A stretch of 64,000 bases of DNA from Nostoc sp. UHCC 0870 (lineage in GTDB: Bacteria > Cyanobacteriota > Cyanobacteriia > Cyanobacteriales > Nostocaceae), in contig NZ_CP091913.1 in the NCBI RefSeq assembly GCF_022063185.1, forward strand, positions 3,980,001-4,044,000, read 5' to 3'. Of the stretch, positions 36,341 to 45,684 are shown piece by piece. Position numbers and translations under genes: made by a program. The notes beneath the pieces are model-generated. The model saw only the letters and a list, made by a program, of their open reading frames with translations. It was not told the origin of the DNA and did not search any database. Every line of letters begins with the position of its first letter. The stretch's first letter is position 1.

Positions 36341-37726
36341 ATGACCGAAAAACAAACGTGGAGTCAGAGGTTTGAATCAGCGTTGCATCCAGCGATCGCT
36401 CTTTTTAATGCCAGTATAGGTTTTGACATACAATTAATAGAATACGACCTCACAGGCTCTCAAGCTCATGCCCAAATGTTGGCGCATACGGGGATTATTT
36501 CCTCGCAAGAAGGAGAGCAACTGGTGGCGGGTTTAGAACAAATTCGCCAAGAATACCGCCAAGGACAATTTCAACCGGGTATTGATGCGGAAGATGTCCA
36601 CTTTGCGGTGGAACGGCGGTTAACAGAAATTGTTGGTGATGTGGGGAAAAAACTACACACGGCGCGATCGCGTAATGACCAAGTAGGCACAGATACTAGG
36701 TTATATTTACGTGACCAAATTCAACAAATTCAGCAGTATTTACGGGACTTTCAACGTGTCTTATTAGAAATCGCTGAACAAAACGTAGAAACTCTCATCC
36801 CTGGTTATACCCACCTGCAACGCGCCCAACCCCTGAGTTTAGCTCATCACCTCTTGGCATACTTCCAGATGGCACAACGAGACTGGGAACGCCTAGGAGA
36901 TGTTTATCGCCGGGTAAATATTTCGCCTTTGGGGTGTGGTGCTTTAGCTGGGACGACTTTCCCTATTGACCGTCATTACACAGCCGAGTTATTGCATTTT
37001 GATGGTGTTTATGCTAATAGCTTAGATGGGGTGAGCGATCGCGATTTTGCCGTTGAATTTTTGTGTGCTGCTAGCCTGATTATGGTTCACCTCAGTCGGC
37101 TATCTGAGGAAATGATTCTTTGGGCATCTGAAGAATTTCGTTTTGTCACCCTTAAAGATAGCTGTGCTACAGGTTCTAGTATCATGCCGCAAAAGAAAAA
37201 CCCCGATGTACCAGAATTAGTCCGGGGCAAAACTGGCAGGGTATTCGGTCATCTTCAAGCAATGCTGGTAATTATGAAAGGATTACCCCTGGCATATAAC
37301 AAAGACTTGCAAGAAGATAAAGAAGGGTTATTTGACAGCGTTAATACCGTTAAAGCTTGCCTGGAAGCCATGACTATTTTGCTGCGAGAAGGCTTAGAAT
37401 TTCGTACTCAACGCCTAGCTGAAGCCGTAACAGAAGACTTTTCTAATGCAACCGATGTTGCAGATTATTTGGCAGCAAGAGGAGTTCCTTTCCGAGAAGC
37501 CTATAATCTTGTAGGTAAAGTTGTCAAAACCAGCATTGCCGCCGGTAAACTATTAAAAGATTTAACCCTAGAAGAATGGCAACAACTGCACCCAGCCTTT
37601 GCAGATGATATTTATACAGCCATATCTCCTCATACCGTTGTAGCCGCTCGCAACAGTTACGGCGGTACTGGTTTTGATCAGGTAAATAAAGCACTTTTAG
37701 CTGCCCGTAGTCAAATGTCTGAGTAA
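36341..37726 (+). CDS. argH: Argininosuccinate lyase
   Basis: The 461-residue fumarase/aspartase-superfamily enzyme has HTARSRNDQVGTDTRLYLRD, TPGYTHLQRAQP-type segment (IPGYTHLQRAQPLSLAHHLL) and the signature GSSIMPQKKNPDVPE. It makes arginine and fumarate from argininosuccinate. Arginine is also the substrate of the cyanophycin synthetase encoded 6 kb away. Full length. Confidence 0.97.
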   Translation: MTEKQTWSQRFESALHPAIALFNASIGFDIQLIEYDLTGSQAHAQMLAHTGIISSQEGEQLVAGLEQIRQEYRQGQFQPGIDAEDVHFAVERRLTEIVGDVGKKLHTARSRNDQVGTDTRLYLRDQIQQIQQYLRDFQRVLLEIAEQNVETLIPGYTHLQRAQPLSLAHHLLAYFQMAQRDWERLGDVYRRVNISPLGCGALAGTTFPIDRHYTAELLHFDGVYANSLDGVSDRDFAVEFLCAASLIMVHLSRLSEEMILWASEEFRFVTLKDSCATGSSIMPQKKNPDVPELVRGKTGRVFGHLQAMLVIMKGLPLAYNKDLQEDKEGLFDSVNTVKACLEAMTILLREGLEFRTQRLAEAVTEDFSNATDVADYLAARGVPFREAYNLVGKVVKTSIAAGKLLKDLTLEEWQQLHPAFADDIYTAISPHTVVAARNSYGGTGFDQVNKALLAARSQMSE

Positions 37727-37888
37727 AGGGACTGGGAATTTTAGATTTTAGATTTTGGATTTTAGATTGAAAACCAATCCAAAATCCACTCATTGAATTG
37801 CCTAATACGCACAAAAAAATTAAGGACGTACTATAAAGTACGCCCCCACAACTAAAACACTCAAAGAAGTGCAGGTTCAGAAGGTAGC

Positions 37889-38053
37889 TTATTCAGCATC
37901 AATTGTTGCTGCGCCCTCTTCTTCCTCACTCTTAGGTGGTCTTTGTTGGAATCTTCTCTGCATTTTTCCGGTTGTAGTCCGTTTACGAAACTTTCTGGCG
38001 TATGCCTGGTTCCGTAGCGCCTTTTCTTTTTTCGGGTTACGGCGCTTTGCCAT
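37889..38053 (-). CDS. Small basic, probably RNA- or ribosome-associated protein
   Basis: The 54-residue protein starts MAKRRNPKKEKALRNQAYAR and is strongly basic for 40 residues (KFRKRTTTGKMQRRFQQRPP), then ends in an acidic tail (KSEEEEGAATIDAE). The ATG at 38053 has GAGGTGA upstream; the frame extends 11 codons further without a better site. The composition resembles small ribosomal or RNA-binding proteins of cyanobacteria; no firm family assignment. Confidence 0.7.
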   Translation of the reverse strand: MAKRRNPKKEKALRNQAYARKFRKRTTTGKMQRRFQQRPPKSEEEEGAATIDAE

Positions 38054-39097
38054 GTTCACCTCATGAATAAACAACAAAAAGAGCAACTAGGCATCTGGTA
38101 GACAATATCAGCTACTGGTGCTATTGATATGGTTTCGTCCTAGTTGAAAACTGTAGATAGTTTGAACAGCATACCATCATACCGTATTTAATTGCATAAT
38201 GTCAATATTTTCCAATACCAGGAAATTGTCAGGCTGAAAAATTAAAATTGACTTTCAAAAACTATCAAAAATGAATATCTTGTTTGTCCTAAGACTTCTA
38301 TAGTATAGGACTCCTATTTGATTTTTGAGAAAATTTAGTACATCTCATAACCCGTTTTCTCTGTTCCCTGTCCCGTTCGATTGACGCGGCTCGACTCAAC
38401 TTCCCTGTGTCCCGCAAGGAAGCCCTGACTCCTGTTCTGACTTTTTGCGTTATGTGAAAAAGCTAACGTGAAACCTAACCCCCTTCCCTAGCAGGGAAGG
38501 GGGAATATGTAGAGGAGATGTACTAAGCGCGAGTTCGTTCTTAGCGTTCTCGTAGAGTAGCCTCTCCGCGTCTTTGGAGAGGGGTTTTCAGATCCCGTCA
38601 AAAGTCAGACTTCTGTTGCCTCCCAAAGTAAGTTCTCCAAATCAAAGCAGACTGCTATATACTTTGTGCAGATAGCAATCTTCATTGATTCATGATCACA
38701 AAAAAATTGGGTTAATTCAAAAAAAATCGGGGTTATTGAAGTATCTTAGTTCTCAAAAATAAAAGTAAATTTCTATAGCTTATCTATGTTTTACCAATTT
38801 AAATAGAAAGATTTAAATTTTATTAACCAGAATTTAATAAATGCTATGGCTAGTCGGTTTTGACAATAGCATTTGGAAAATTTTTAAAAATCTGGATATT
38901 TAAATAATTCCTAATAATAGGTTTATATGCAACTAAATTGTTGGCAAATAAATAGCAAAGTTGATATTATATAGAAATATTGTTAAAATACACCCTTAAG
39001 CGACCAGCATATTTGTTTACAGCAAAATCAACTCTTTAAATAGTTGATTTCATGCAGGTGGCAGGTGATTAAATAACACAATATAACCATTTTTAGA
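38054..39097. other. 1-kb intergenic region with hairpins
   Basis: No convincing gene on either strand. It holds a perfect hairpin CCCCCTTCCCT/AGGGAAGGGGG (38479-38503) and CCTCTCC/GGAGAGG (38561-38582), both of dispersed-repeat type. The right 400 bp (38690-39090) are very AT-rich and should contain the promoter of the Nudix gene. A small RNA cannot be excluded. Confidence 0.5.
38479..38503. repeat. Perfect hairpin CCCCCTTCCCT/AGGGAAGGGGG
   Basis: 11-bp stem with AGC loop. Relatives: 49705-49727 (10-bp stem, TGT loop) and a variant CCCCCTCC/GGAGGGGG at 40746-40771. All lie next to CCTAACCCC- or GGGGTTAGG-like flanks, so a dispersed repeat family is likely. Confidence 0.7.
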
Positions 39098-39592
39098 TTG
39101 AAAGTTCTTGCTTTTTTTTCTGCACCTGTCCAATACGCACGTAGTCTGTGGCGTATTGGACAAACCGTACTAGGTATTATTTTCCGTCATCCGATTACAG
39201 GAACTAGTATCATTCCGATATTACCTGACGGAAGAATCGTATTGATCCGGCGGCGAGATAATGGTCTTTGGGGATTACCTGGGGGTATGGTGGACTGGGG
39301 ACAAGATATACCCACTACAGTCCATCGGGAGTTAATGGAAGAAACTGGACTGGAGGTAATAAAAATTAAGCGGTTAGTTGGGGTTTACTCTTCTCCAGAC
39401 CGTGACCCCAGAATTCATTCAATTTGTGTGGCGGTAGAAGCGGAAGTGCAAGGGAATATGGCGATTCAGGATGAATTAGAAGTCATGGAAATCCAAGCTT
39501 TTCCTCCTCATGCCCTACCTCTAGACCCAATGTCTCATGACCACGCCCGCCAGCTACGAGACTATTTGAATGGCTTGACAACCATAGCTTGA
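39098..39592 (+). CDS. Nudix hydrolase with altered Nudix box
   Basis: The 164-residue protein has a Nudix box GGMVDWGQDIPTTVHRELME followed by ETGL. The first Glu of the canonical Gx5Ex7REUXEEXGU pattern is Gln here, while the metal-binding RELMEE core is kept. The first 30 residues (ARSLWRIGQTVLGIIFRHPI) are an extra, partly hydrophobic extension. The start is TTG at 39098 and uncertain. Substrate unknown. Confidence 0.8.
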   Translation: MKVLAFFSAPVQYARSLWRIGQTVLGIIFRHPITGTSIIPILPDGRIVLIRRRDNGLWGLPGGMVDWGQDIPTTVHRELMEETGLEVIKIKRLVGVYSSPDRDPRIHSICVAVEAEVQGNMAIQDELEVMEIQAFPPHALPLDPMSHDHARQLRDYLNGLTTIA

Positions 39593-39618
39593 AAATAGTT
39601 TATGAGTGCTGAGTTATG

Positions 39619-39651
39619 TTAGCGGTAGCGCGGCGTTTAGCCGGTGCTGAG
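39619..39651. repeat. GC-rich dispersed repeat, copy 1
   Basis: TTAGCGGTAGCGCGGCGTTT followed by AGCCGGTGCTGAG. Other copies at 41394-41425 (inside coaX), 57194-57226 and 57267-57299. Confidence 0.8.
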
Positions 39652-39788
39652 TTATGAGTGCTGAGTTATGAGTTAATCAGGATTTTCATAAAAATATGTG
39701 TAATTTTAGGGTAAAATTAGCAACTTAGATTTATGATCAAAAGTCTAATTTAAAACTTAAAATTCGCTATATGGGTTATTAAATCAAG

Positions 39789-40607
39789 ATGGATACGCTG
39801 TTACGTAACGCCCGGAGAAAGCTATCTCAAGGGCTATTATTCTGGCGTGAGGCTGGGGAAGGTATTCCTATCGTTTTGTTACATGGTAATTGGCATGAAA
39901 GTAGCCAATGGGGATCAGTAATGGCGTTGCTTGCTAAAGATTTTCATTGCTTTACCCCAGATTTATTAGGGTTTGGGGAGTCTGAAAATCCCAATATCCA
40001 TCACTCAATTGATTTACAAGTGGAATGTATTGCTGAGTTTCTGGAAGCTTTGAAATTAGAAAAAGTGTACTTAGTAGGACATTCCATTGGGGGTTGGATT
40101 GCGGCTAGTTATGCCCTAAAGTATCCAGAGCAGGTTGATAAGTTAGTCTTGCTAGCACCGGAGGGTGTCAAAATTCCAGGACAGGAAGCTTATTGGCAGA
40201 AGATGCAGAGGTTAGTTAAACGATCGCCACTCTTTTTTAAGATACTGCGATCGCTGCGTTCTATCACTAAGATTTTTGGTTTACATGAGAAAATTGAACA
40301 AGATTGGCAAACACGCCAAAAGATAATACAATACCCTACAGCTTGCCAATTATTATTTCAACGACAAACACCAGAAATTACGGCGGAATTATTACAAAGT
40401 CTATTACATAAAATAGAAGTTCCGGTGTTGATTTTACAAGGAAGTAAAGATTCTCCTGATGCTTTAGTTCGTAGTGAGGTTTACAGTAAACTTATTCCTC
40501 AAGCGGAATTTAAAATGATTTCTCATGCTGGTAATGATTTACCAAAATCTTGTGCTGGTGTTGTGGCTGGAGATATTCGAGAGTTTGTTTTTGGGAATCG
40601 CAAATAG
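39789..40607 (+). CDS. Alpha/beta-fold hydrolase
   Basis: The 272-residue protein has the oxyanion-region VLLHGNWHESSQWG, nucleophile elbow GHSIGGW, Asp in LILQGSKDSPDA and the His in MISHAGNDLPKS. It belongs to the broad epoxide-hydrolase/esterase-like group; the substrate cannot be given. ATG start, no close neighbour on the same strand. Confidence 0.87.
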   Translation: MDTLLRNARRKLSQGLLFWREAGEGIPIVLLHGNWHESSQWGSVMALLAKDFHCFTPDLLGFGESENPNIHHSIDLQVECIAEFLEALKLEKVYLVGHSIGGWIAASYALKYPEQVDKLVLLAPEGVKIPGQEAYWQKMQRLVKRSPLFFKILRSLRSITKIFGLHEKIEQDWQTRQKIIQYPTACQLLFQRQTPEITAELLQSLLHKIEVPVLILQGSKDSPDALVRSEVYSKLIPQAEFKMISHAGNDLPKSCAGVVAGDIREFVFGNRK

Positions 40608-40745
40608 GCAATGTGCCAATTTAAACGCATTCACTGTTAAGCGTTCCCGCAGGGTAGGGTCGCAGAGGTAAGCGCAGAGTCCGCAGAGAATTAATTTATT
40701 CAGTTATAGCGGTTCTGGCTTTAGTGAGGTGAACCCCACCCCCAA

Positions 40746-40771
40746 CCCCCTCCCCGCAAGCAAGGAGGGGG
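40746..40771. repeat. Hairpin CCCCCTCC/GGAGGGGG
   Basis: 8-bp stem with a 10-nt loop, between the converging alpha/beta hydrolase and coaX genes. May double as a terminator. Confidence 0.55.
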
Positions 40772-40791
40772 CTATGATACACCTCATGTGA

Positions 40792-41682
40792 TTAGGAAAC
40801 GCTATAGGTCATTACTATTTTTTGCATTCCCCAAAAGATTAAATTTGGTTCTACTATTAAACGTGCAGTTATTTCAGGATATAAGGCTTGTAGATAGTTT
40901 AATAGTAAGACGCGATCGCCTCCTTTAATTGCTACTTTTCCATCAGGAAATAATTGCCACCAATCTGCAATAAAATCTTTAATTCCAGCCAATAAAGTGT
41001 AAATTACACCGCTTTGAATTGCCTCTGGGGTATTTAAGGCAAAACGTGGGGGTAAAGACTGAATTACTTCTATATTTAATTTGGGTAATTGTCCAGTTTG
41101 TTGCCCTAAACTCGTCAATTGTAAACCCACCCCCGGCAAAATTGCGCCGCCAACTAAACACTGATTAGCATCCGCACCTGTAAAAGTTAGTGCTGTCCCC
41201 GTATCAATTACTAACATGGGGAAACCCCAAGTCATACCCGCACCCCACAAAGCCAAAGCACGGTCAATTCCCAATGTGGGATATGTATTCTTGAGGGGTA
41301 TTTGGTCTAAAGTAATTAGATGAACATTGGGGTATGTTTCCCAAAGTGCGGTTTGCTTTGGTACTACAGAGGCGATAACAATAGGGAGTGCTGTTAGCGG
41401 TAGCGCGGCGTTTAGTCGGTTCTGACTAAGGCGATGGGGAAGCGAAGTTACTCCCTTGTCCCCTTGTCCTCTTGTCCCCATTCCCCACAATTCCCGATTC
41501 TGCAAATCATTTAATGTTTCACAGCAAGCCAACAGCTGTATAACTGACTCAGGTAAATAATCAGTATCCCACGTACAATCAAGGGTTTCGCCTGAGAATA
41601 AAGCCCAATGCTGGCGGGAATTGCCAATTTCTAAAGCTAGCCATATATTTTCTATGTGTCTTGGGTGTTGGTAAGGTTTCAC
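40792..41682 (-). CDS. coaX: Type III pantothenate kinase
   Basis: The 296-residue protein has the ASKHA-type pattern of CoaX: LALEIGNSRQHWALF, GIDRALALWGAGMTW, VIDTGTALTFTGADAN and GGAILPGVGLQLTSL. It phosphorylates pantothenate in coenzyme A synthesis. Start codon is GTG. Residues about 67-97 (GMGTRGQGDKGVTSLPHRLS and the next 11 residues) are not a family feature; they are coded by an inserted repeat (41394-41425 and flanks) that keeps the frame. Confidence 0.9.
   Translation of the reverse strand: MKPYQHPRHIENIWLALEIGNSRQHWALFSGETLDCTWDTDYLPESVIQLLACCETLNDLQNRELWGMGTRGQGDKGVTSLPHRLSQNRLNAALPLTALPIVIASVVPKQTALWETYPNVHLITLDQIPLKNTYPTLGIDRALALWGAGMTWGFPMLVIDTGTALTFTGADANQCLVGGAILPGVGLQLTSLGQQTGQLPKLNIEVIQSLPPRFALNTPEAIQSGVIYTLLAGIKDFIADWWQLFPDGKVAIKGGDRVLLLNYLQALYPEITARLIVEPNLIFWGMQKIVMTYSVS
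41394..41425. repeat. GC-rich dispersed repeat, copy 2, inside coaX
   Basis: TTAGCGGTAGCGCGGCGTTT followed by AGTCGGTTCTGA, 32 bp within the coaX reading frame. Confidence 0.8.
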
Positions 41683-41791
41683 ACTTTTAATTTTTTAAAC
41701 TGAACTATAGGTTTTTTAATAAAAGTTAACAAACAACCCGTGTCACAATAGGACTAGAGGAATAAATACTCATTGTGTTAAGGAGATAGTT

Positions 41792-43516
41792 ATGGTAGCA
41801 GTCACCGATAAAACTGAAAAACGGCTCACCATACAGACTGGAGAAATTGCTGAAGATACTACAGTAATACGTTCTTTAGATTGGGATCGCGATCGCTTTG
41901 ATATTGAGTTTGGTTTACAAAACGGTACTACTTATAACTCATTTTTGATACGCGGTGAGCAAACAGCCTTAGTGGATACTTCCCACGAAAAATTCCGTAA
42001 ACTATATTTTGATATCCTCACAGGCTTAATTAATCCCACAGATATAGATTATTTGATTATTAGCCACACTGAACCAGACCATAGTGGCTTAGTCAAAGAT
42101 TTGTTACAGATGTCTCCAGATATTACAGTTGTGGCTTCTAAAGTAGCAATCCAATTTCTGGAAGATTTGGTACATCAGCCATTTAAGCGGAAAATTGTGA
42201 AAAATGGCGATCGCCTAGATTTAGGTAACGGTCACGCAATAGAATTTGTAATTGCTCCCAATTTACACTGGCCTGACACCATATTTAGCTTTGACCACAA
42301 AACCCAAATTCTTTACACCTGCGATGCTTTCGGAATGCACTACTGTTCTGATAGCACCTTTGACGAAGACTTAAAAACCATTGAAGCTGATTTTCACTAC
42401 TATTATGAATGCTTGATGGGGCCAAATGCGCGGTCGGTATTGTCTGCCCTCAAACGGATGGGAGAATTACCAACCGTGAAAATGGTCGCCACCGGTCACG
42501 GGCCATTACTCTCCCATCACGTTGAAGAACTAATTGGACGTTACCGTAAATGGAGTCAAACCCAAAGCAAAGCAGAAACCACCGTTGGTATATTTTACGT
42601 TTCCGAATATGGCTATAGCGATCGCCTCGCCCAAACCATAGTCAACGGTATCAGCAAAACAGGCGTAGCCGTCGAAATAGTAGATTTGGGTTCAGCCGTA
42701 GACTTACAAGAACTGCGCGAACTAGTCGGACGTTGCACGGGACTAGTAATTGGGATGCCTCCTGCGTCTGGTGCTGCTGGTATTCAAGCTGCACTGAGTA
42801 CAGTTTTAGGATCTGCCAAAGAGAAACAAGCCATAGGCATATTTGAAACAGGCGGCGGTGATGATGAGCCGACTTACCCCTTACTCAACAAATTCCGTTC
42901 CTTGGGCCTGCACGTAGCATTTCCTGTAGTGGAAGTGAGAGAAACACCCACAAATAACACTTATAAAGCGTGTGAAGAAGCGGGTACAGACTTAGGACAG
43001 TGGGTAACACGCGATCGCAGCATCAAAGCTATGAAATCCCTAGGTGCTGATTTAGACAAAGCCTTGGGGAGAATTAGCGGCGGACTATATATTATTACCG
43101 CCAAAAAAGATGAAGTCTCTAGCGCGATGCTAGCTTCTTGGGTGACTCAAGCCAGCTTCAAACCATTAGGATTATCAATTGCAGTCGCCAAAGATAGAGC
43201 AATTGAATCCCTCATGCAAGTAGGCGATCGCTTCGTCCTCAACGTCTTAGAAGAAGGTAACTATCAAGTCCTCATGCGGCACTTCTTAAAACGATTTGCC
43301 CCTGGTGCAGACAGATTTGAAGGAGTCAGAACCCAACCAGCAGAAAACGGTACACCCATCCTCACCGATGCTTTAGCTTACATGGAGTGTGAAGTGCAAA
43401 GCAGAATGGACTGCGGCGACCACTGGGTAGTATATAGCACAGTTTACACCGGACGAGTTTCTAAACCCGAAGCCCTGACAGCCGTTCACCACCGCAAAGT
43501 CGGAAACCATTACTAA
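41792..43516 (+). CDS. flv3: Flavodiiron protein Flv3 type
   Basis: The 574-residue three-domain protein has a metallo-beta-lactamase-like diiron domain, a flavodoxin domain (FYVSEYGYSDRLAQTIVNGI) and a C-terminal flavin-reductase domain (SSAMLASWVTQASFKPLGLS). The iron ligands are canonical: His92, Glu94, Asp96 and His97 in SHTEPDHSG, then NLHWPD, CDAFGMH and TGHGPL. Such proteins reduce O2 to water with NAD(P)H or ferredoxin. Flv3 is known to act with Flv1. AAGGAGA precedes the ATG. Assigned Flv3 rather than Flv4 by its pairing with the Flv1-type gene at 50029. Confidence 0.88.
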   Translation: MVAVTDKTEKRLTIQTGEIAEDTTVIRSLDWDRDRFDIEFGLQNGTTYNSFLIRGEQTALVDTSHEKFRKLYFDILTGLINPTDIDYLIISHTEPDHSGLVKDLLQMSPDITVVASKVAIQFLEDLVHQPFKRKIVKNGDRLDLGNGHAIEFVIAPNLHWPDTIFSFDHKTQILYTCDAFGMHYCSDSTFDEDLKTIEADFHYYYECLMGPNARSVLSALKRMGELPTVKMVATGHGPLLSHHVEELIGRYRKWSQTQSKAETTVGIFYVSEYGYSDRLAQTIVNGISKTGVAVEIVDLGSAVDLQELRELVGRCTGLVIGMPPASGAAGIQAALSTVLGSAKEKQAIGIFETGGGDDEPTYPLLNKFRSLGLHVAFPVVEVRETPTNNTYKACEEAGTDLGQWVTRDRSIKAMKSLGADLDKALGRISGGLYIITAKKDEVSSAMLASWVTQASFKPLGLSIAVAKDRAIESLMQVGDRFVLNVLEEGNYQVLMRHFLKRFAPGADRFEGVRTQPAENGTPILTDALAYMECEVQSRMDCGDHWVVYSTVYTGRVSKPEALTAVHHRKVGNHY

Positions 43517-43527
43517 AAAACAAATTT

Positions 43528-43577
43528 GTAGTAAGGACTTTAGTCCTAATTTTTCTAAGGACTAAAGTCCTTACTAC
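43528..43577. terminator. 20-bp perfect hairpin after flv3
   Basis: GTAGTAAGGACTTTAGTCCT (43528-43547) and its reverse complement (43558-43577), 11 bp after the flv3 stop. Half of the element occurs at about 12124-12143. The rest of the 374-bp gap to 43890 is AT-rich with no gene seen. Confidence 0.65.
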
Positions 43578-43890
43578 GAACCTTCAAACTCCTGTTTGAG
43601 TTTTGATAAAAGCGATGTCTACGACGGGCTACGCCTACGCTGTCTTCTTGTCGGAATTGCGCGATCGCCTTTATTTATGTCTTGATATTCAAGCATAATT
43701 TTATACTTGCTAACACATAAAGCGAAATTTTTTTGAGTAACTTTCAAGTTTTGATAGACTAAAATAGTTACATTGCTTAATACAATAAAACTGGATAAAT
43801 TTATTTAAAAAATCATGAATATTTCCTGTTAATGCGTAGGTAGAACCTGATAGAATTAATCATAAAAAACCAACATATATTTATATTTTC

Positions 43891-44676
43891 ATGAAACGTG
43901 ACTCTATTTATTACCAAATTTTCAAACGATTTCCAGCCTTAATATTTGAAATCATTGATAACCACCCTGCACAGGCGCAAAACTATCGATTTGAATCAGT
44001 GGAAGTAAAAGAAACCGCCTTTCGTATTGATGGTGTTTTTTTACCACCAGAAAACGCAACATCTAGAGTTATCTTTTTTGCCGAAGTTCAATTTCAGAAA
44101 GATGAAAGTCTTTATCATCGATTTTTTACCGAGTCGCTCACCTATTTGTACCGCAATCAATCTCAATACGATGATTGGTACTGTGTAGTAATATTTCCAT
44201 CACGGAGTTTAGAGCCAAGCGACACAAGAACTCATCGCATATTTTTAAACAGCGACCAAGTGCAACGCATTTATTTAGATGAGTTAGGGACTGCTGATAC
44301 TCTGCCAATCAGCATCAACTTAATGCAGTTAACAATTGCATCCTCTGAAAAAATGGCAGAGCAAGCCAAGCAACTAATTCAAAGGGTAAAATTAGAAGAA
44401 ACAGGCACACTGCCGAAAACCGAAATCATCGAAATCATTACAACAATTGCTGTTTACAAGTTTTCGTCTTTGAGTAGAGAGGAAGTAGAAGCTATGCTAG
44501 GAATAACTTTAGAGCAAACAAGAGTATATCAGGAAGCCAAAGCTGAAGGTCGAGAAGAAGGTCGAGAAGAACTGTTGAAAGTTGCTGTCCCACTGTTACT
44601 AAAAACTGGGATGAGTGTAGAACAGATTGCTCAACAATTTAATATTGCTGTGGAATCTGTGGAGAAATACAGGTAA
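43891..44676 (+). CDS. Rpn-family (DUF2887) recombination-promoting nuclease-like protein
   Basis: The 261-residue protein has a PD-(D/E)XK-type core: FRIDGVFLPP (Asp), FFAEVQFQKD (Glu-x-Gln), then ESLTYLYRNQSQYDDWYCVV. It continues with a coiled region and a C-terminal helix-turn-helix-like end (LLKTGMSVEQIAQQFNIAVE). Members of this group are abundant in cyanobacteria and related to Rpn recombination-promoting nucleases. The ATG at 43891 fits the conserved MKRDSIYYQIF start. Confidence 0.88.
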   Translation: MKRDSIYYQIFKRFPALIFEIIDNHPAQAQNYRFESVEVKETAFRIDGVFLPPENATSRVIFFAEVQFQKDESLYHRFFTESLTYLYRNQSQYDDWYCVVIFPSRSLEPSDTRTHRIFLNSDQVQRIYLDELGTADTLPISINLMQLTIASSEKMAEQAKQLIQRVKLEETGTLPKTEIIEIITTIAVYKFSSLSREEVEAMLGITLEQTRVYQEAKAEGREEGREELLKVAVPLLLKTGMSVEQIAQQFNIAVESVEKYR

Positions 44677-44724
44677 AACGTTCTACCACAGACGTGAAAG
44701 TTTTGCTCACTATGACAAAATGTG

Positions 44725-44975
44725 TGCTGTTTACAAGTTTTCGTCTTTGAATAGAGAGAGTGGAAGCTATGCTAGGAATAACTTTAGAACAAACAAGAGT
44801 ATATCAGGAAGCCAAAGCTGAGGGTCGAAAACAGGGTCTAGAAGAAGGTCGAAAAGAACAGGAAGCTGAACTGTTGCCAGTTATCGTTCCACTGTTACTG
44901 AAAATTGGGATGAGTGTAGAAGATATTGCTCAACAACTCAATGTTGCTGTGGAATCCGTGGAGAAATACAGATAA
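44725..44975 (+). pseudogene. Broken partial duplicate of the 3' end of the Rpn/DUF2887 gene
   Basis: This stretch repeats the last 230 bp of the gene just upstream (CTGTTTACAAGTTTTCGTCT is shared). A small insertion/deletion (GAGAGAGGAAG against GAGAGAGTGGAAG) shifts the frame near 44758, so the N-terminal part cannot join. A 71-residue tail (from GTG 44760, EAMLGITLEQTRVYQEAKAE onward) stays open. The two tails differ at about 15 percent of positions, so the duplication is not very recent. Confidence 0.75.
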
Positions 44976-45144
44976 GATACACCCTTGATGAGTTATGGCG
45001 ATCGCATTTCATCTTACCTAAGTTTAGGGGTAAACTCGTTCTGTACACTTGATTAAAAGGCCGCCAAGAGCGATCACCATCACATTTGGCGTATAAGTAA
45101 TTTCACCACTAGAATACATATATTAGCTTACTTATAGTTGATAT

Positions 45145-45579
45145 ATGACATTTGAGAGTTTCTTGATTGCTGTAGCTAGTGTACTTTGGACTAAAGCACA
45201 AGAGAAAATCGGCGAAAATATCGGTGATGTTTTATGGACTGCTCCGGGTAAGTTGATAGAATTGCTACGCCGAAAGAATAAAGCACCATCTCTTACCAGT
45301 AATGAACCGCAGAGATTAGATTACGGTCAAGCAGTATTAGAACTGACACAAGCAGCACAAGATCCCGAAATTGCTCAAGCTGTTGTGGATGTAGAAGCAG
45401 CAGTTAACAATGACAAGTCTGAGGCTGCTAAGGAAATTAAAAATAAAGCAGCAGAAATCAAATCTCATCCATCAGTTGTAAATAACTTTGCGAAGTTAGC
45501 AGAAGAAATTAAAGCAGAAAAAGGTGCAATGGTTGCTCAACAAATCACAATTGAGCAACAGAACAATACTTACAACTGA
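45145..45579 (+). CDS. N-terminal module of a NACHT system, ends at an in-frame TGA
   Basis: The 144-residue helical protein starts MTFESFLIAVASVLWTKAQE and continues IGDVLWTAPGKLIELLRRK, a short hydrophobic or amphipathic start. The rest is a charged helical region, ending in QQITIEQQNNTYN. It has no known catalytic motif. Such N-terminal helical modules are common in front of NACHT NTPases in cyanobacteria, where they may act as effector-associated or adaptor domains. The same frame continues without further stops past the TGA (45577-45579) into the NACHT protein. Confidence 0.65.
   Translation: MTFESFLIAVASVLWTKAQEKIGENIGDVLWTAPGKLIELLRRKNKAPSLTSNEPQRLDYGQAVLELTQAAQDPEIAQAVVDVEAAVNNDKSEAAKEIKNKAAEIKSHPSVVNNFAKLAEEIKAEKGAMVAQQITIEQQNNTYN
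45577..45579 (+). other. Single in-frame TGA between N-terminal module and NACHT protein
   Basis: After TGA the frame reads LQSSPGEEGTRLTPDDWREI and on into the NACHT gene, with no other stop and no ATG, GTG or TTG before the TTG at 45685. The base after TGA is C (TGAC), a weak stop context. It is a nonsense mutation, a read-through site or a true gene end. Confidence 0.7.
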
Positions 45580-45684
45580 CTACAGTCGTCTCCAGGGGAG
45601 GAGGGGACAAGGTTAACTCCCGATGACTGGCGTGAAATCTGTCGTGAAATAATTGCAGAACGGCGCAAGCTGACAACAAATCCT

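Noticed and set aside
45577..45579. Selenocysteine codon
   Set aside because: No SECIS-like hairpin was recognised directly after the TGA and the protein class is not known to use selenocysteine.
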